NCBI RefSeq assembly: GCF_005889735.1 | Contig: NZ_VCKY01000014.1 | Coordinates: 1-64,000, forward strand | Reading direction: 5' to 3' | DNA from: Nonomuraea turkmeniaca | GTDB lineage: Bacteria > Actinomycetota > Actinomycetes > Streptosporangiales > Streptosporangiaceae | Length of the DNA: 64,000 bases | Part shown: one piece after another, positions 26,424-35,314 of the stretch | Layout: every line of letters begins with the position of its first letter | How positions within the stretch are numbered: the first letter of the stretch is position 1 | Program-made: the position numbers and the translations under genes | The notes under the pieces: model-generated | Told to the model about the DNA's origin: nothing | Database searches by the model: none | The model's input: only the letters and a program-made list of their open reading frames with translations

Positions 26424-27635
26424 ATGACCGAGAAGACCTCGCCCGAGTCCCCCCTTCCGATCCGCACGGTCCTGCAGATGGTGGGCGGCTGGATCGGCAG
26501 ACTCGGCATGGTCTGGGTCGAGGGCCAGATCACCGATCTGAGCGCCCGCGGCGGCACGGTGTTCCTGACCCTGCGCGACCCGGTCGCCAACGTGTCCGCC
26601 AGGGTCACCGCTCCGCGCGGCGTCTACGAGGCGGCGGTGCCGCGACCGGTCGACGGCGCCAAAGTCGTCATGCAGGTGAAGCCGGACTTCTGGGTCAACA
26701 AGGGCTCGTTCGCCTTCACCGCGCTGGAGATCCGCCCGGTCGGCGTGGGCGAGCTGCTGGCCAGGCTGGAGCGGCTCAGGCAGCTGCTGGCCGCCGAAGG
26801 GCTCTTCAGCGCCGACAGGAAACGGCGGCTGCCGTTCCTGCCGGGCACGATCGGGCTCATCTGCGGCCGCGACTCCGCGGCCGAGCGCGACGTGCTGGAA
26901 AACTCCCGCCGGCGCTGGCCCGCCGTGCGGTTCAAGGTCGAGGAAGTTGCCGTCCAGGGACCCTACGCGGTGGGCGAGGTGACCGAGGCGCTCCGCAAGC
27001 TGGACGCGGACACCGAGGTCGACGTGATCGTCGTCGCCCGCGGCGGCGGCTCTCTGGAGGACCTCCTGCCGTTCTCCGACGAGACGCTCGTCCGCACGGT
27101 GGCCGCCTGCCGCACGCCCGTCGTGAGCGCGATCGGCCACGAGCAGGACAGCCCGCTGCTCGACATGGTGGCGGACGTACGCGCGTCCACCCCCACCGAC
27201 GCCGCCAAGAAGGTCGTGCCCGACGTGGGTGAGCAGCTGACGCTGGTGCGCCAGCTGCGCGACCGGGGGCGCAGGGTGGTGAGTGGCTGGCTCGACCGCG
27301 AGATGTCCTGGCTGACGTCCGTACGCTCGCGGCCCTCGCTGGCCGATCCCGTACGCGAGCTCGAGCGCAGGGCCGAGCAGGTCGAGTCGCTGCGCGACCG
27401 GGGCAGGCGCTCGTTGTCCGGCTCGCTCGACCGGGCCGCGGACGACCTGGTCCACCTGCGGGCCCGCCTGATCGCGCTGTCCCCGGCGGCCACTCTGGAG
27501 CGCGGGTACGCCATCGTCCAGCACCCGTCGGGTGAGGTGGTGCGCCTGGCCAAGGACGTGGCGCCCGGCTCGCCGCTGACGATCCGCCTGTCCGACGACA
27601 GACTGAACGTTCGGGTGGAAAACGAGGGCACATAG
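26424..27635 (+). CDS. xseA: Exodeoxyribonuclease VII large subunit
   Basis: A 403-residue XseA, the catalytic subunit of the single-strand-specific exonuclease VII. The N-terminal OB fold ([22 protein letters not shown]) is followed by the catalytic domain: [37 protein letters not shown] and [27 protein letters not shown]. The C-terminal coiled coil and LERGYAIV motif are present. The partner xseB, usually directly downstream, is here at 29328 on the opposite strand. Confidence 0.96.
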   Translation: MTEKTSPESPLPIRTVLQMVGGWIGRLGMVWVEGQITDLSARGGTVFLTLRDPVANVSARVTAPRGVYEAAVPRPVDGAKVVMQVKPDFWVNKGSFAFTALEIRPVGVGELLARLERLRQLLAAEGLFSADRKRRLPFLPGTIGLICGRDSAAERDVLENSRRRWPAVRFKVEEVAVQGPYAVGEVTEALRKLDADTEVDVIVVARGGGSLEDLLPFSDETLVRTVAACRTPVVSAIGHEQDSPLLDMVADVRASTPTDAAKKVVPDVGEQLTLVRQLRDRGRRVVSGWLDREMSWLTSVRSRPSLADPVRELERRAEQVESLRDRGRRSLSGSLDRAADDLVHLRARLIALSPAATLERGYAIVQHPSGEVVRLAKDVAPGSPLTIRLSDDRLNVRVENEGT

Positions 27636-27660
27636 CAGGTTCGAGGTCTACGTTCGGGAC

Positions 27661-28017
27661 ATGAGAGGACTCGTGCAGGTCGCCCAGCACGCCGACGACC
27701 TCGACAGGGCCACGGCTTTCTACCGCGAAGTGCTCGGCCTGCGGCACATCGCCACCTACCGGCCGCCTGGGCTGGCCTTCTTCGACCTTGACGGCGTACG
27801 CCTGCTGATCGAGAAGAGCGCGCACTCGGCGGTGCTCTACCTGGCCTCCGACGACCTCGAGGCGGATGTGGCCCGGCTGCGTGCCCACGACGTCGCGATC
27901 GTCGAGGAGCCGCATCTGATCTTCACCGACGACGGCACGTTCGACACGCCGGGCAGGGAGATCCGCATGGCCGCGTTCAAGGACTCCGAGGGCAACCTGC
28001 TCTGCCTCATGACCTGA
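27661..28017 (+). CDS. VOC-family (glyoxalase-like) protein
   Basis: A 118-residue single-module vicinal oxygen chelate protein. Its four-strand motif pattern runs QVAQHADDLDRATAFYREVLGLRHI, FFDLDGVRLLIE, and AAFKDSEGNLLCLM at the end. Metal-binding His near residue 9 and Glu in DSEGN fit the family. The substrate is unknown. It starts 25 bases after xseA, without a clear ribosome binding site, and may be read from the xseA transcript. Confidence 0.83.
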   Translation: MRGLVQVAQHADDLDRATAFYREVLGLRHIATYRPPGLAFFDLDGVRLLIEKSAHSAVLYLASDDLEADVARLRAHDVAIVEEPHLIFTDDGTFDTPGREIRMAAFKDSEGNLLCLMT

Positions 28018-28064
28018 GCCCCGCATGCGGCAGACGGCCGCGGCGGCGCTGTCGGGCGGGAGCC

Positions 28065-28667
28065 CTACACGCGGGTGACGGCCGCGGCGAGTGCCGTCAG
28101 TCCGGACTTGATCGCCTCGATCGTCATGCCGCGTTCCTCGGTCTGCAGGGCGATCAGGCGGGCGTTGATCGGCGCGAGCAGCGCGTCGGCCAGGAACGGC
28201 GCGTCGGCGTCCGGGCGGGCCTCGGCGAGCAGCGTGGCCAGGTGGATGTGGTGCACCCGGTAAGGCCCGCTGAACCCGCCCTTCTTGCCGCCCTGCTCCA
28301 GCAGCAGGAACAGCTCCTGCTGCGCCGCGATGCGATCGACCAGCGCGTGCAGGAACGCCGTGACCCGCTCGCCGGCCGGGGCCCCGGGCCCGAGCGGTGG
28401 CGGGCCGGCGAAGAACGCCGACTGGAAGCGCCGTTCCCGCTCGTCGAGGAGCGCGAAGACCAGCCCGTTCCGGTCGCCGAAGCGCCGGTAGACGGTGCCC
28501 ACGCCGACGCCCGCCACGCGGGCCACCTCGTCGAGCGACAGGTCGCCGGCGCCGCGCTCGGCGATCATCCGGGACGCCACATCGATGATCTTTTGGCGGT
28601 TGCGCGCGGCGTCGGCCCGTTCCGGCTGGGGCTGCCCGATCAGGGGCAACTGTCGACGTTCGGGCAC
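28065..28667 (-). CDS. TetR-family regulator facing a deazaflavin-dependent reductase
   Basis: A 200-residue TetR regulator. The helix-turn-helix is at about residues 20-65 (RQKIIDVASRMIAERGAGDLSLDEVARVAGVGVGTVYRRFGDRNGLV in sequence parts). The C-terminal domain contains QQELFLLLEQGG, as in the AcrR-like group. The start is taken as the GTG at 28667 (VPERRQLPL), without a clear ribosome binding site, so leaderless translation is possible. Two inverted-repeat operators lie between it and the divergent reductase gene at 28750. Confidence 0.87.
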   Translation of the reverse strand: MPERRQLPLIGQPQPERADAARNRQKIIDVASRMIAERGAGDLSLDEVARVAGVGVGTVYRRFGDRNGLVFALLDERERRFQSAFFAGPPPLGPGAPAGERVTAFLHALVDRIAAQQELFLLLEQGGKKGGFSGPYRVHHIHLATLLAEARPDADAPFLADALLAPINARLIALQTEERGMTIEAIKSGLTALAAAVTRV

Positions 28668-28687
28668 GGGTGGAGCATACAGGTTGT

Positions 28688-28735
28688 AACCGGAGGCTTC
28701 TCCGGTTAATCTCCAAACCGGAGAACTCTCCGAGT
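28688..28735. promoter_or_regulatory. Two tandem TetR-type operators
   Basis: AACCGGAG (28688-28695) and CTCCGGTT (28700-28707) form a perfect inverted repeat with a 4-base spacer. A second copy, AACCGGAG (28716-28723) and CTCCGAGT (28728-28735), repeats it 28 bases further on with two mismatches. The pair fills the 82-base region between the TetR gene and the reductase at 28750 and should bind two dimers. Confidence 0.65.
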
Positions 28736-28749
28736 CTGAGGAGCCGAGA

Positions 28750-29163
28750 ATGCCCAACGAGTTCAACCAGCAGATCATTGATGAGTTCCGGGCCAATGAA
28801 GGCCGGGTCGGCGGCATGTTCGAAGGCTCGCCACTGGTGCTGCTCACCACGACTGGAGCCAAGAGCGGCCGGGCGGTCACCACGCCGGTGATGTATCTCA
28901 TGGACGGCGAGCGCTACGTCGTCATCGCCTCCAACGCCGGGGCGGACAACCATCCCGCCTGGTACCACAATCTGCTGGCCACGCCCGAGGCCACCGTGGA
29001 GGTCGGCACCGAGACGTTCGAGGCCAAGGCGGCCTTCATCGAGGGTGAGGAGCGCGACCGGCTCTACGCCAGGATGGTGGCGCAGGCGCCGGGCTTCGCC
29101 GAGTACGAGGCCAAGACCAGCCGCCGCATCCCCGTGGTGGCCCTGCTGCCCCAGGCCGCCTGA
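28750..29163 (+). CDS. Deazaflavin (F420)-dependent nitroreductase-family protein
   Basis: A 137-residue split-barrel protein of the Ddn/nitroreductase family that uses F420. Typical parts are FNQQIIDEFRANEGRVGGMFEG, LVLLTTTGAKSGRAVTTPVMY, NAGADNHPAWYHNLLATPEATVEV (PAWYHNL is the signature) and the C-terminal FAEYEAKTSRRIPVVALLP. GAGGAGCC precedes the ATG. The substrate is unknown. Divergent from its probable TetR repressor. Confidence 0.9.
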   Translation: MPNEFNQQIIDEFRANEGRVGGMFEGSPLVLLTTTGAKSGRAVTTPVMYLMDGERYVVIASNAGADNHPAWYHNLLATPEATVEVGTETFEAKAAFIEGEERDRLYARMVAQAPGFAEYEAKTSRRIPVVALLPQAA

Positions 29164-29327
29164 ACGTCCCTCGCGTCAGGGCGCCCCAGGGGGTCGCGTC
29201 GTCGAGCGTGGCGTTCGCGGAGGGGCGCGTCGTCGAGCGTCGCGCGCTCGCGAGGCCGGGCCGTCGAGAGCGGCGCGCGCAAAGGGCGGGTCGTGCGCGG
29301 CGCGTGCCAGGGTGGGCCGGCGGCCGG

Positions 29328-29570
29328 TCAGAAAGGCGCGTCGTCGGCGCCTGAGGTGGGCTCGGAGCGGCGGGCCATCGCGGCGGCGAGCTTGACCCTG
29401 GCGCCCTGGAGCCACTCTTCGCAGACCGCCGCCAGCTTCTCCCCGCGCTCCCAGAGCTCGATCGACTGCTCCAGGGTGAGCCCGCCGGTCTCCAGGCGGC
29501 GCACCACCTCGGTCAACTCCTCGCGGGCCTGCTCGTATGAGGGCGCCTTCTCGTCTGCTGCCACGGTCAC
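29328..29570 (-). CDS. xseB: Exodeoxyribonuclease VII small subunit
   Basis: An 80-residue XseB. The core motif SYEQAREELTEVVRRLETGGLTLEQSIELWERGEKLA is diagnostic when read in its two helices. The tail carries RVKLAAAMA. The start is taken as GTG at 29570 (VTVAADEK); another GTG at 29564 is equally possible, with AGGGTGG upstream. Although its function depends on XseA, it is convergent with xseA and separated from it by three genes. Confidence 0.92.
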   Translation of the reverse strand: MTVAADEKAPSYEQAREELTEVVRRLETGGLTLEQSIELWERGEKLAAVCEEWLQGARVKLAAAMARRSEPTSGADDAPF

Positions 29571-29799
29571 CACCCTAGACGGGCCGGCCGACATCCGCCG
29601 CGCGGTGTTCAATCCACTCACTCCGAGTGTTCATTCGCTACGCTAAGTCGCCGTCGGTGGATGGCCGCGATCGCCTGCTACGGCGTCTGACTTCCAGGAG
29701 CGCTGTGATGTCTGATCCCGGGACAAATGATGCGTCAACCACTTTGGGCCCCTACGCGTCGAATCGTCACGGCGTTCACGCTGACTCGGGAGGCCCCTC

Positions 29800-30126
29800 A
29801 TGATCCGTCGCATCATCCGGAAACGACGCCCTGCGCCCACGCTGGCGGGCATCAGCCTGGAGGAGGAGCTCGCCCTGATCAGGGTCGAGCTCATGTACGG
29901 CCTGCGCGTCAACCGCGAGGCCTACCTCCGCAGGAAGGTGGACGAGCGCAACGAGATGACCAGCCGCATGCGGGAGAGCGACACCGCCGACATGCTGGCC
30001 GACCTGCGCGGCTCGCTCGAGCGGGCGGTACGCCCCACGGTGGTGGACCTCCAGAGCCGGACGACGGTCGTGGACCTGCAGAGCCGGCGGCAGACGCGGC
30101 CGACACAGGACCCGGAGCCCGCCTGA
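29800..30126 (+). CDS. Hypothetical small basic protein
   Basis: A 108-residue protein, rich in Arg and Glu and predicted helical (SLEEELALIRVELMYGLRVN, REAYLRRKVDERNEMTSRM). Near the C-terminus TVVDLQSR occurs twice in tandem with three residues between. GGGAGG stands six bases before the ATG at 29800. No family is recognised and no export signal or membrane helix is present. Confidence 0.68.
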   Translation: MIRRIIRKRRPAPTLAGISLEEELALIRVELMYGLRVNREAYLRRKVDERNEMTSRMRESDTADMLADLRGSLERAVRPTVVDLQSRTTVVDLQSRRQTRPTQDPEPA

Positions 30127-30454
30127 CGCACCCCTCCGCTCGCGCCCCATGCCGAATGCGCAAGGCGTGAGAGTCCATGCCTATTTTGGTCAGGAATCCA
30201 TGGCGGCCGCGCTAGGCGATATTAGGCGTTTTGCCTGGTCAAAAGCCGATTCAACCGGGAAGTGACAGGAATCGGCATCGGGGCCTGTCATCCTGCCCCG
30301 GTTTGCCGTGAGGGCGGTCATGCCTGCAGCATGGGCGTGGCTTTCCTGGAACAATGGCGGAGACCGGATAGGGTGACTACTTCACCGCGGATGATGGGGA
30401 TCGGCAACGGACGACACCGCGCCAGCCGGGGGGATCGGCGCGAGCGGAGGCGTG
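30127..30454. other. Leader region of the secretion-like operon, no gene seen
   Basis: These 328 bases have no convincing frame. They contain an inverted repeat TGACAGG (30263-30269) / CCTGTCA (30284-30290) with a 14-base spacer, and a relatively AT-rich part near 30180-30250. This is the likely promoter and 5' leader for the genes from 30455 on. No known riboswitch core was recognised by eye. Confidence 0.45.
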
Positions 30455-31471
30455 ATGGCTCGTAGGTCTACCGTCCAGCACGATCCTCGGATCGCTGACG
30501 GGCCTGGGCTTTCCGCAACCCTGGACACGGCTGACTTCGACGCGCCGCCACCACGCAGGCCGCGCCGTGGCGGCTGGTCCGGTAGCGGTGGGCGGTGGCT
30601 GGTGTGGACGGGCCGCATCATTCTCTGGGCGCTTATCGTGGTTATCGTGGTGAATGGGATCCGTGCCCCATTTGAGCGGTTTACCCAGCAAGAAGCGGTA
30701 ACGCCCAATGGTGTCGCGGTGGCGAACAATGGATTCCCGGTGGACCGGGGCATGGCTTTCGCTGCTCAGTTCGCCGGGGTCTATCTCAATTTCAGCCCCG
30801 AGGACGATGCCAGCAGGTCACGCAAGCTGGCGGCGTTCCTGCCCGACGCCTCGGACCCGCGCATGGGCTGGGACGGCGTGGGCAAGCTGGCGGCCGTCGC
30901 CATCCAGCCGTACGACATCGAGACGACCGACGCCCACAACGCGGTGGTCAGCGTGGCCTTCCAGTCCGGTCCGCGGAGGCTGATGTTGTCGGTGCCGATC
31001 TACTACTCCGGCGAGGACGAGGCCAAGAGGTTCGTCGTCTCCGGCCGCCCGGCCATCCTGCCCGCGCCCGCCCCGGCCGAGCTGCCCCAGGTGGCGCCGC
31101 CGGAGACCGACGACGCGGCCGCCGCCGAGCTCAAACCGCAATTGGAGGGCTTCTTCAAGGACTACGCGTCCGGCGACGCCGCCGGGCTGCAGCGCTACGT
31201 GGCCGCCGGCAAGACCCTGCCGAGCTTCGGCGGCGCCTTCACCTTCGCAGAGCTCAAGAAAGTCGTGGTGCCTGTGGGGGGTGCCACTCGAGAGATCCAG
31301 GCGGTCGTCGTGTGGGTCGTGCCGAACGGCGAGGCCCAGGCCACTCCCAACGCCACCGACCCGGCCGCGGTCGGCGCGCGTTTGGAGCAGGCCTACCGGC
31401 TTACCGTCGAGAAGCAGGGCGACAAGTGGTTCGTCGCCGACATCCGTGGCGCCGGCCGGGTCGTTGACTAA
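30455..31471 (+). CDS. TcpC-like conjugal transfer protein
   Basis: A 338-residue bitopic membrane protein. After a disordered, Pro/Arg-rich cytoplasmic start comes one helix (WTGRIILWALIVVIVVNGIRAP), then two NTF2-like domains as in TcpC of clostridial conjugative plasmids, the VirB8 analogue. The first domain begins FAAQFAGVYLNFSPED, and the second ELKPQLEGFFKDYASGD. The C-terminus reads QAYRLTVEKQGDKWFVADI. The ATG at 30455 has GGAGG four bases upstream; a GTG at 30452 is too close. It is the first gene of the secretion-like locus. Confidence 0.85.
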   Translation: MARRSTVQHDPRIADGPGLSATLDTADFDAPPPRRPRRGGWSGSGGRWLVWTGRIILWALIVVIVVNGIRAPFERFTQQEAVTPNGVAVANNGFPVDRGMAFAAQFAGVYLNFSPEDDASRSRKLAAFLPDASDPRMGWDGVGKLAAVAIQPYDIETTDAHNAVVSVAFQSGPRRLMLSVPIYYSGEDEAKRFVVSGRPAILPAPAPAELPQVAPPETDDAAAAELKPQLEGFFKDYASGDAAGLQRYVAAGKTLPSFGGAFTFAELKKVVVPVGGATREIQAVVVWVVPNGEAQATPNATDPAAVGARLEQAYRLTVEKQGDKWFVADIRGAGRVVD

Positions 31472-31516
31472 AGGCCCGGCCGCGCTGCCGATCGGTACCC
31501 CCCGGGAGGACGAGAA

Positions 31517-31798
31517 GTGACCTTGAAGACCGTAATGCTCACCTTGATCGAAATGTCGCCGACGCCCACGTCGACCGGCATCGACACCGGAGGGCTCGCC
31601 GACTTCCTGCGCGCGTTCTTCGCCCCGCTGTTCCTCGTCGTCGTCTCCGTGGTGGCGCTCTTCTTCCTCTTCACCCGCGAGATCACGCGATTCGTGCAAT
31701 TCCTGATCCTGGCCGTGGCCATCGGGGTGATCTTCTACGTTCCCAACATCATCGAGGTGACGGCGAAGGCAATCGCGGGCGCACTGGGCATCAGATAA
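31517..31798 (+). CDS. Small two-helix membrane protein (TcpD/VirB2-like position)
   Basis: A 93-residue protein with two hydrophobic helices (FFAPLFLVVVSVVALFFLF and FVQFLILAVAIGVIFYVP) separated by a short basic loop (TREITRF). Size, topology and position between TcpC- and TcpE-like genes match small conjugation membrane proteins such as TcpD or VirB2/B3 pilin-like subunits. No sequence motif proves it. GGAGGA stands before the GTG at 31517. Probably part of the transmembrane channel. Confidence 0.7.
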   Translation: MTLKTVMLTLIEMSPTPTSTGIDTGGLADFLRAFFAPLFLVVVSVVALFFLFTREITRFVQFLILAVAIGVIFYVPNIIEVTAKAIAGALGIR

Positions 31799-31856
31799 AG
31801 GGTTGGGATCGTCCAGCGGCGGTCATACACGAGCGGGTGGAGAGGAGGAGGACCGG

Positions 31857-34800
31857 GTGGACCTGCCCACGTATACGAACATCTGGCGGATCGAGAAGCG
31901 GCTCTACAAGCTGTACGACCTACGCCTGCCGATGCCGCTGCCGATCGTCTGGATCGGCGTCTTCGTCGGGGTGTTCATTCCGTGGTCCCTCCTGCTGATC
32001 CTGGTGGGCGTGCCGGTGGCGATGCCGTGGCACGTGCTGTTCCTGGTGCCGCCGGGGATCGTGACGTGGCTGTCGACCCGCCCCGTCATCGAGGGCAAGC
32101 GGCTCACCGAGCTGCTGGAGTCCCACCTGCGCTACCTGGGCGAGCCGAAGGCCTGGTACCGCCTCACGCCCATGGCCGAATCCGAGACGATCACCTTCTC
32201 CGCGCGCGTGTGGCGTACCGCCCCCGCGCGGGCCAAGTCCAAGCGGCCGAGCAAGAGCCGTCATCCGCAACGCAGGCGTCAGGACCAGCGGATCGCCGGG
32301 CCGCGCCAGGTGCGCCCCGCCGTCGCCGCCGCGGCCGCGGCGGCCGGCCACGCTCCGGTCGCCGAACCGGCTGCCACGCGCACCGGCTGGGGCGCCCGAC
32401 GCGGCGCCGCCGCACCCGCTCTCAAGGCTCAGGCCCCCGCCCCGGCACGGCACGATGAGGGGCTCTCCGGGGGGCGCGGACACCATGAGGACCTGCCGCT
32501 GGTCGTCGTGCCCGGGGAGGAAGCGCCCGGTATGACGTCGCCGCCGGTCGAGCGCGAGCCCGCGGACCGGAGAGAGAGTTCCAGGACGGCGGACCGGAGA
32601 GAGATTTCCAGGACGGACGACGCCAGGACGGGCGGCGCCTCGACGCGCGGTGGGACGGACGGCGCCTCGACGGATGGCGGTCGGAGGGCCGGCGGCAAGC
32701 GGGCTGGTGGCCGGCGACTGTCCGCCCGGGAGGCCGCAAGCCAACAGGCCGCGCTCCGCGAGGCCGCGCGCCGTGAGGCGGCCACTCGCGAAGCGGCGCT
32801 TCACGGCGCCTCGGGCCAAGAGGCCCCCGGCCGTGAGAACGCCGGCCGGGCGACTGGAGCTCCCGAGACCGGGGGGCATGTGGGCACGGGTCCGGAGGCG
32901 GCGGGCCGTCCGGGCATGGGTCCCCAGAGCGTGGCACATGCAGGCACGGCCCATGCGGACGCGGATCCCGAGACGGCAGGCCGCGCGGCCACAGGTCAGG
33001 AGTCCGCGGCTCGTGCGGCCACAGGTCAGGAGTCCGCGGCTCGTGCGGCCGCAGGTCAGGAGTCCGCGGCTCCTGCGGCCACAGGCCAGGAGCCAGCGGC
33101 CCGTGAGACCGGTGGCCGGGAGAGCGGGGCTCCGGAGGGTGGCGAGCGCACTGGCGATCACGCGGCGCCTGGCGAGGAGGAGGCCGCGCCTGGGGCGGTC
33201 GTGCCGATCAAGGCGGCGCAGAGCCGCAAGTCTGCCGCGGGCAAGCCGATCGACACCGAGGCTCTGCGGCGGCTGAGGAAGCTCGCGGCCAGCGCGGACG
33301 CGCCGGGCGATACGGCGACCGGTCGTAGGGAGACGGCGGGCCGGGTCGAGGGCGAGCGGCGCGAGGACGAGGTCGCGCGAGACCAGCACAGGAAGGGGCA
33401 GCCGCCCAGGCTGGGACCCGCGCTGGTGCTGTCGGGCACTCAACGGGTCTGGCCGCCGCTCGACCCGGACGCCAAGCCTTTGCCTCGGCCGGGCGTCTCC
33501 CGCCCCGACCATCAAGACTCCGACCACGTCGCCGGCGAGGAAGTCAGGGCCGCAGATGCGCCCAGCGGGTCGGCCGCGGTGGTCGACACGCCGTCCGAGG
33601 GTGCCGGTACGCACGGGCCGGACGCGATCGCCGATGCACCGGACGGCGCGACGACCGCGGAGGACGTGACGGCTCAGGAGTCCCACGACATCAGTGCCGT
33701 CGGAGAGCGGCCGACCGCGACGCAGGGCCCGGGCACGGGTGGTCGGGGTTCGTCGGAGACGACGCGGAGCCCGGGCACGGGTGGTCAGGGTTCGTCGGAC
33801 ACGACGCAGAGCCCGGACGCCGGCGGTCGGGGTTCGTCGGACGTGGAGCAGAGCCGGGGCGCGGCCGGTCGCCGTCGGACGGCTCCGGCGGAGGCGGGTG
33901 ACCGGCCCAGGCTGACGCCGGTCCCGCCGGACCGCATCATGACGGGCGAGGACACGACAAGCGACCGCGTGGCGTCGGCGCGCGGTGCGGCGGGCGGTCG
34001 CGAGTCGGTGGAGGCCGGTGAGCGGCCGAGGCCGGAGCCGGATTCCACCGGTCGGCCCGCACCGCCCACACACGACCGACCTGCGGCGGTGCGGCACGAC
34101 CGGCCCGCAGCGCCCACACACGACCGGCCTGCAGCGGTGCGGCACGACCGGCCCGCAGCGCCCACACACGACCGACCCGCAGCACCCACGCACGACCGAC
34201 CAGCAGCGCCCACGCACGATCGGCCGCCGGCGGCGGACCCGGTCGGTGACCGGGGCGGGACGGTTGGTGGGCTGGTGGGGCCGGTGCCGGTGCCCAGGCC
34301 TGGTGAGGCGCGGGTGCGCAGGGTCGAGTCCGTGATCGGGCGGGACTCCGGCGGCTGGCGGCGGATCGCTCAGGTGGTCGTCGGTGGCACCAACGTACGG
34401 TCCGACGGGTCCGAGATCGACGAGGCCAGGGCCAGGGCCGTGTTCAGCGGCAGCCGCAGGATCGTGGTCCTGGGCTGCACCGGCGGCGCCGGGCAGAGCA
34501 CCACGGCTCTCATGCTCGGCCACACCTTCGCCACCTACCGCGACGACAGGGTCGTGGCCGTCGACGCCAACACCGGCGGCACCACCCTGACCAGCAAGAT
34601 CCAACCAGAAACCCCGGAAACTCTCACTTCGCTGCTGTCCGGGCTCGACCGGGTCAGCGGCTATCTCACCATGCGCGGATACACCACACGGACGGCCTCC
34701 GGGCTGGAGGTGATCAGCGCGGACACCGACGCGGGCGCCGAGCAGCGTCTGGCGGACCGGTCCTTCTTCTCCGACCACCGGCTGGGCGAGTCCATGCGCC

Positions 34801-35267
34801 TGCTGGACCGTCACTACAAGCTGGCCGTGATCGATCCGGCCGCCGCGCTGGCGGCCCGGCTCCTGCCGTACGCGGACCAGCTCGTCCTGGTGGTTCCGGC
34901 GAGCGAGGAGGCGTCGGAGGCGGTGGCGATGACGTACGAGTGGCTCGACGGGCACGGCTGCGCGGAGCTGCGCAGACGGGCGGTGATGGTGGTCAACGGC
35001 GTGAGCAGGCGTTCGATGACCGACGTCGAGCAGGCGGAGTCGGTGGCCAGGGGCAGATGCCGGGCCATCGTCAGGGTCCCCTGGGAAGACGATCTGGCGC
35101 CAGGTGGGGCCGAGATCGTCGATCCCGGGCAGTTGCGCGCGGCCGGGCGGCGGGCCTATCTCGCCCTCGCCGGTGTTGTGGTCGCGGGCTTCGCGGCACA
35201 GACCGTACGACCGAGCGAAGAGGAGTTGGCGAGTGACCCCCCGGGCACGAGAATCGGTGAGCGTTAA
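31857..35267 (+). CDS. TcpE-like domain fused through a disordered linker to a MinD/ParA-like ATPase domain
   Basis: A 1136-residue fusion. Residues 1-125 resemble TcpE: LPTYTNIWRIEKRLYKLYDL then two helices (LPIVWIGVFVGVFIPWSLLL and HVLFLVPPGIVTWL). About 680 residues of Ala/Gly/Arg/Glu-rich disorder with three tandem-repeat arrays follow. From about residue 830 a MinD/ParA-like domain starts. Its P-loop reads GCTGGAGQSTTA, so the expected Walker A lysine is Gln880; other core parts (VVAVDANTGG, YKLAVIDPAAALAARLL, ADQLVLVVPASEEASEAV) are kept. The start is the GTG at 31857 after GGAGGAGG. It lies between the small membrane protein and the VirB4-like gene. Nucleotide binding is doubtful; a structural or regulatory role is possible. 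Confidence 0.8.
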   Translation: MDLPTYTNIWRIEKRLYKLYDLRLPMPLPIVWIGVFVGVFIPWSLLLILVGVPVAMPWHVLFLVPPGIVTWLSTRPVIEGKRLTELLESHLRYLGEPKAWYRLTPMAESETITFSARVWRTAPARAKSKRPSKSRHPQRRRQDQRIAGPRQVRPAVAAAAAAAGHAPVAEPAATRTGWGARRGAAAPALKAQAPAPARHDEGLSGGRGHHEDLPLVVVPGEEAPGMTSPPVEREPADRRESSRTADRREISRTDDARTGGASTRGGTDGASTDGGRRAGGKRAGGRRLSAREAASQQAALREAARREAATREAALHGASGQEAPGRENAGRATGAPETGGHVGTGPEAAGRPGMGPQSVAHAGTAHADADPETAGRAATGQESAARAATGQESAARAAAGQESAAPAATGQEPAARETGGRESGAPEGGERTGDHAAPGEEEAAPGAVVPIKAAQSRKSAAGKPIDTEALRRLRKLAASADAPGDTATGRRETAGRVEGERREDEVARDQHRKGQPPRLGPALVLSGTQRVWPPLDPDAKPLPRPGVSRPDHQDSDHVAGEEVRAADAPSGSAAVVDTPSEGAGTHGPDAIADAPDGATTAEDVTAQESHDISAVGERPTATQGPGTGGRGSSETTRSPGTGGQGSSDTTQSPDAGGRGSSDVEQSRGAAGRRRTAPAEAGDRPRLTPVPPDRIMTGEDTTSDRVASARGAAGGRESVEAGERPRPEPDSTGRPAPPTHDRPAAVRHDRPAAPTHDRPAAVRHDRPAAPTHDRPAAPTHDRPAAPTHDRPPAADPVGDRGGTVGGLVGPVPVPRPGEARVRRVESVIGRDSGGWRRIAQVVVGGTNVRSDGSEIDEARARAVFSGSRRIVVLGCTGGAGQSTTALMLGHTFATYRDDRVVAVDANTGGTTLTSKIQPETPETLTSLLSGLDRVSGYLTMRGYTTRTASGLEVISADTDAGAEQRLADRSFFSDHRLGESMRLLDRHYKLAVIDPAAALAARLLPYADQLVLVVPASEEASEAVAMTYEWLDGHGCAELRRRAVMVVNGVSRRSMTDVEQAESVARGRCRAIVRVPWEDDLAPGGAEIVDPGQLRAAGRRAYLALAGVVVAGFAAQTVRPSEEELASDPPGTRIGER
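32985..33104 (+). repeat. Four 30-base in-frame tandem repeats
   Basis: Units at 32985, 33015, 33045 and 33075 begin GCGGCCACAGGTCAGGAGTC or close variants. They encode a ten-residue unit of the type RAATGQESAA inside the disordered linker of the TcpE-MinD fusion. The first two copies are identical. Confidence 0.9.
33729..33854 (+). repeat. Three 42-base in-frame repeats
   Basis: Three diverged units encode PGTGGRGSSETTRS, PGTGGQGSSDTTQS and PDAGGRGSSDVEQS in the disordered linker of the TcpE-MinD fusion. Confidence 0.8.
34074..34217 (+). repeat. Six 24-base in-frame tandem repeats
   Basis: Six octapeptide units of the type DRPAAPTH or DRPAAVRH follow each other directly before the ATPase-like domain of the fusion protein. 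The first four alternate the two forms, suggesting duplication of a 48-base unit. Confidence 0.9.
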
Positions 35268-35314
35268 GTGAAAAGGCGAGCAGGCATGGCCCGTTCATGC
35301 GCCGAGGGGGCGGC

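Noticed and set aside
32985-34217. CRISPR-like appearance of regular repeats
   Set aside because: The repeats are directly adjacent, without unique spacers, and keep the reading frame of a protein; no cas gene is present.
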